This document shows positions 61,578-64,000 of a DNA stretch of 64,000 nucleotides, one piece after another. Both the position numbers and the translations under genes were made by a program. A model generated the notes under the pieces. It was not told the DNA's origin. It ran no database searches and saw nothing but the letters and a program-made list of their open reading frames with translations. The stretch comes from Paracoccaceae bacterium. Lineage in GTDB: Bacteria; Pseudomonadota; Alphaproteobacteria; Rhodobacterales; Rhodobacteraceae. Positions within the stretch are counted from its first letter, which is position 1, and each line of letters begins with the position of its first letter. The stretch lies in assembly GCA_030750975.1 (NCBI GenBank), contig JASMHC010000006.1, positions 1 to 64,000 of the forward strand, given 5' to 3'.

Positions 61578-62828
61578 ATGACCGACACGACCGGCCCGCT
61601 ATTTGCAGCTGATGGCACTCCGCTTAAACGGAAATTGTCGCAAGCGCTTTTCAAAAGCCGGGCAAGAGCCTTCGGACTTGTTTTTCCACTTCTGGGCTTC
61701 ATTCTGCTGACATTCATCGTGCCGATCGTTCTGCTTTTGTGGCAGTCGGTCTATGATGATCGCTATGCAAGTCTGATGCCAAAATCGACCGAGATCATTT
61801 CAGGCTGGGACGGGGTATCGGAACCCACCGAAGACATGGCCGCCGCGATGGTGGCCGATCTGGTTGTTGCCCGCGAAACCAAAACCATCGGTCGCGTCGC
61901 GACCCGCGTGAACCGGGAACTTTCCGGTACACGCAGCCTGTTCACCAAAACCGCACGTTCGGCAGCCAAGATGGAGGCCCCCTATCTTGCGGCGCTGATC
62001 GACAAGGATGATGAATGGGCCGATATTGAGACCTGGCAGGCGGTCAAAATCGCCGCAAAAACCTTCAATCCGTCCTACATCGCCGCCGCCCTTGATTTGA
62101 AATACAACGCGGACGGATCATTCTCGCGTCAGGATGAAGACCGGCGAATTCACATCAAACTGTTCTTCCGAACGCTTGAGATCTCGTTCCTTGTGACTGT
62201 GTTCTGTCTGATACTCGGCTATCCGGTGGCCTATCTGTTGTCGACCTTGCCGGTGCGCACATCGAACCTTTTGCTGATCCTGGTCCTGTTGCCGTTCTGG
62301 ACCTCGCTTCTGGTACGAACGACCGCGTGGATAGCCATGTTACAGGGGCAGGGTGTGTTGAATGACCTGTTCGTGGTGTTTGGAATTGCAACCGACGACG
62401 ACAGGTTCAGTCTGATCTACAACAAAACCGGCACGTTGATCTCGATGACACATATCCTGCTGCCATTCATGATCCTGCCGCTTTATTCGGTGATGAAGAC
62501 CATCCCGCCAAGCTATGTTCGCGCGGCGAAATCCATGGGGGCCACCAATTGGACGGCCTTTTGGCGGGTCTATTTCCCGCAGTCGGTTCCGGGCATCGGC
62601 GCCGGTGCGCTGCTCGTGTTCATTCTTGCGATTGGCTATTACATCACCCCTGCGCTGGTCGGTGGCCAGGATGGGCAGATGATCTCGAACATTATTGATT
62701 TCCACATGAGGAAATCCCTGAACTGGAACCTTGCCGCCGCGCTCGGTCTGGTGCTGCTGGTCTTTGTCCTGTTCCTGTTCTGGCTCTACGACCGGATCGT
62801 TGGCATCGACAATATGAAGCTGGGGTAA
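61578..62828 (+). CDS. PotB-type ABC transporter permease with large periplasmic insertion
   Basis: 416 residues. The first membrane helix (LVFPLLGFILLTFIVPIVLL) is followed by about 130 mainly hydrophilic residues (roughly 60-190) before the core of five helices that starts at KLFFRTLEISFLVTVFCLIL. The EAA loop VRAAKSMGATNWTAFWRVYF is present. Usual PotB proteins have about 280-300 residues, so the insertion is notable. Same operon as the ATPase and binding protein; the partner permease starts 6 bp later. Confidence 0.9.
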   Translation: MTDTTGPLFAADGTPLKRKLSQALFKSRARAFGLVFPLLGFILLTFIVPIVLLLWQSVYDDRYASLMPKSTEIISGWDGVSEPTEDMAAAMVADLVVARETKTIGRVATRVNRELSGTRSLFTKTARSAAKMEAPYLAALIDKDDEWADIETWQAVKIAAKTFNPSYIAAALDLKYNADGSFSRQDEDRRIHIKLFFRTLEISFLVTVFCLILGYPVAYLLSTLPVRTSNLLLILVLLPFWTSLLVRTTAWIAMLQGQGVLNDLFVVFGIATDDDRFSLIYNKTGTLISMTHILLPFMILPLYSVMKTIPPSYVRAAKSMGATNWTAFWRVYFPQSVPGIGAGALLVFILAIGYYITPALVGGQDGQMISNIIDFHMRKSLNWNLAAALGLVLLVFVLFLFWLYDRIVGIDNMKLG

Positions 62829-62834
62829 AGAGAT

Positions 62835-64000
62835 ATGAGCCAGGAATTCAAATATATCCCGCCCCGCCCGCCGATGGGTTTCAACCTTGGCATCCTTGGC
62901 GGTTTTGGAGCACTGATCGGCCTGATGACGGCACAGGGCGATTTCAGCCTGTTTCTGCCTTACCTGATTGCCGGTGCCGCGATCTTTGCCGCGATCGGGT
63001 TTGCAGTGATCAAATTCACCAAAAGCCGGCCTTTGGCGGGCTTTGGCACAGCCGCGCTGTTTCTGGTGATCGGGGCAGGGCTGTTCAGCTTTGCCTATGG
63101 TGTGCTGATGGCCTTTGTCGGTTATTTCATCGGACGCATGGCGCTTTGGCTGTCGTCGGGCAATTACCGTCTTAACCTGCCCCCCTATGCCACCGCGCGC
63201 GAGGTGCTGTGGTTCTATACCTTCCGCACCATCTGCGGGTTCATCTTCCTGTTCCTGATCACGCCGATCATCATCCTGATCCCGCTTTCCTTTAATCAGG
63301 AACCCTATTTCAGTTTCACCCCGGACATGCTGGCGCTCAACCCCGAGGGGTACAGTCTGCGCTGGTATTGGGACATCCTGAAAAACGGCATGGCCGCACC
63401 CGAAGCGACCGAGGGCTGGTGGAAAGATATGTGGAACAATGCCCAATGGGTGCGTTCGATCCGCAATTCGTTCTGGATCGGTATTTGGGCGACACTGCTT
63501 TCGACATCGCTTGGAACCCTCGCCGCAATCGGCCTTAGCCGGTCCGAGATGCCCTGGCGACGCCCCATCATGGCGATCCTGATTTCTCCGATGATTGTGC
63601 CACTGGTCATCACAGCATCGGGACTGTTCTACTTTTTCTCGGATGTCGGTCTGGCGAAAACCTATATCGGCCTGATCCTTGCCCATGCCGCCTTGGGAAC
63701 ACCCTTCGTGATCATTACCGTGACCGCCACCATGGTCGGGTTCGATCAATCCCTGACACGCGCCTCGGCCAATATGGGGGCAGGTCCGGTGCGCACCTTC
63801 TTCAAGGTTCAGATGCCGCTGATCCTGCCGGGCGTGATATCCGGCGGCCTGTTCGCCTTCATCACCTCGTTTGATGAAGTGGTGGTGGTGTTGCAGCTTG
63901 CCGATGTGAAACAACGCACCATCCCGCGGCAGATGTTCTCAGGCATTCGCGAACAGATCAGCCCGACGATTTTGGCCGTAGCGACGATCCTTGTGATCAT
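62835..64000 (+). CDS. PotC-type ABC transporter permease, 3' end beyond the window
   Basis: Open from the ATG at 62835 to the window edge (388 codons, no stop). About 110 N-terminal residues add three or four hydrophobic segments (LGILGGFGALIGLMTAQGDF; LAGFGTAALFLVIGAGLF) not found in ordinary PotC. The permease core follows (FRTICGFIFLFLITPIIILI; SIRNSFWIGIWATLLSTSLG) with the EAA motif ASANMGAGPVRTFFKVQMPL. It completes the PotABCD-type importer. Confidence 0.9.
   Translation, partial: MSQEFKYIPPRPPMGFNLGILGGFGALIGLMTAQGDFSLFLPYLIAGAAIFAAIGFAVIKFTKSRPLAGFGTAALFLVIGAGLFSFAYGVLMAFVGYFIGRMALWLSSGNYRLNLPPYATAREVLWFYTFRTICGFIFLFLITPIIILIPLSFNQEPYFSFTPDMLALNPEGYSLRWYWDILKNGMAAPEATEGWWKDMWNNAQWVRSIRNSFWIGIWATLLSTSLGTLAAIGLSRSEMPWRRPIMAILISPMIVPLVITASGLFYFFSDVGLAKTYIGLILAHAALGTPFVIITVTATMVGFDQSLTRASANMGAGPVRTFFKVQMPLILPGVISGGLFAFITSFDEVVVVLQLADVKQRTIPRQMFSGIREQISPTILAVATILVI

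Noticed and set aside
62340-63914. A 524-codon open frame on the minus strand
   Set aside because: It is the antisense of the two transporter permeases. The plus-strand PotC frame from 62835 shows proper membrane helices and the EAA motif, while the minus frame is His/Gln/Arg-rich with no family pattern.
1-64000. CRISPR arrays, tRNA and rRNA genes
   Set aside because: No regularly spaced direct repeats, cloverleaf sequences or rRNA stretches were noticed on reading; a dedicated scan was not possible.

Overview
The window looks like part of a large repABC-type plasmid (or chromid) of an alphaproteobacterium of the Rhodobacteraceae (Roseobacter group). The grounds are a complete repA-repB-repC replication and partition module, GTT-N4-GC-N4-AAC parS palindromes, GC-rich hairpin repeats of the roseobacter kind, and gene families typical of marine roseobacters (inositol catabolism, methylated-amine dehydrogenase, ectoine-type solute catabolism, PotABC and Rbs-type transporters). 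No rRNA, tRNA or CRISPR array was found. These assignments were made by reading translations and motifs by eye; no database search was run.

Layout. 1-1.75 kb is a decayed mobile-element edge: a frameshifted ISNCY-type transposase, an IS3-type orfA stub, and a parD antitoxin next to a broken parE toxin. 1.9-20 kb is a cyclitol (inositol) catabolic locus in two regulatory halves, each with its own LacI-family regulator. Half one has lacI, two Gfo/Idh/MocA dehydrogenases, iolC, an iolB-like gene and an iolJ-like aldolase. Half two is a minus-strand series of iolG, a sugar ABC transporter, iolD, iolE, an Fe(II)/2-oxoglutarate oxygenase, canonical iolB, a XylB-like SDR and a TIM-barrel isomerase. 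Near-identical TTGCAACCGGTTGCAA-type palindromes lie in front of both halves. 20.6-27.8 kb is a surface-glycan locus with GDP-fucose synthesis (gmd, fcl), GT10- and GT11-type fucosyltransferases, two GT2 enzymes, a sulfotransferase and an FkbM methyltransferase.

28.1-39.5 kb is the plasmid backbone. It starts with a scar of a second repABC replicon (parS plus the repC 3' end, cut by IS481- and IS21-like debris). Then follow scpB-DUF1403, a tyrosine recombinase with a lox-like palindrome just upstream, another parS, a dimethylglycine/sarcosine dehydrogenase-like gene with a TetR regulator, and the intact repCBA (transcribed leftward), with a hydroxypyruvate isomerase beyond it. 39.7-49.6 kb is a metal/stress island behind a MerR-type promoter: a small secreted protein, a beta-CASP RNase, a thymidine/AMP-phosphorylase-like enzyme, a PRPP-synthetase-like enzyme, a Cu(+) P-type ATPase, a DUF2933 protein, an APC permease and an orphan Rieske protein. 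49.7-64 kb holds an APH-like kinase, FAH hydrolase and TauE exporter, then an ectoine-type degradation cluster (M20 deacetylase, DoeA-like M24, DUF1989, DpaL-like lyase, second M24, EutA-like) with a PotABCD-type transporter whose last permease runs off the window.

The most notable points are: (i) a fossil second repABC module, implying replicon fusion; (ii) a Cre/lox-like recombinase-site pair beside an scpB-DUF1403 pair and two parS sites; (iii) an inositol operon carrying an unexplained 2-oxoglutarate oxygenase; (iv) an apparent RNA-to-ribose-phosphate salvage operon joined to copper export; and (v) a variant ectoine-like pathway.
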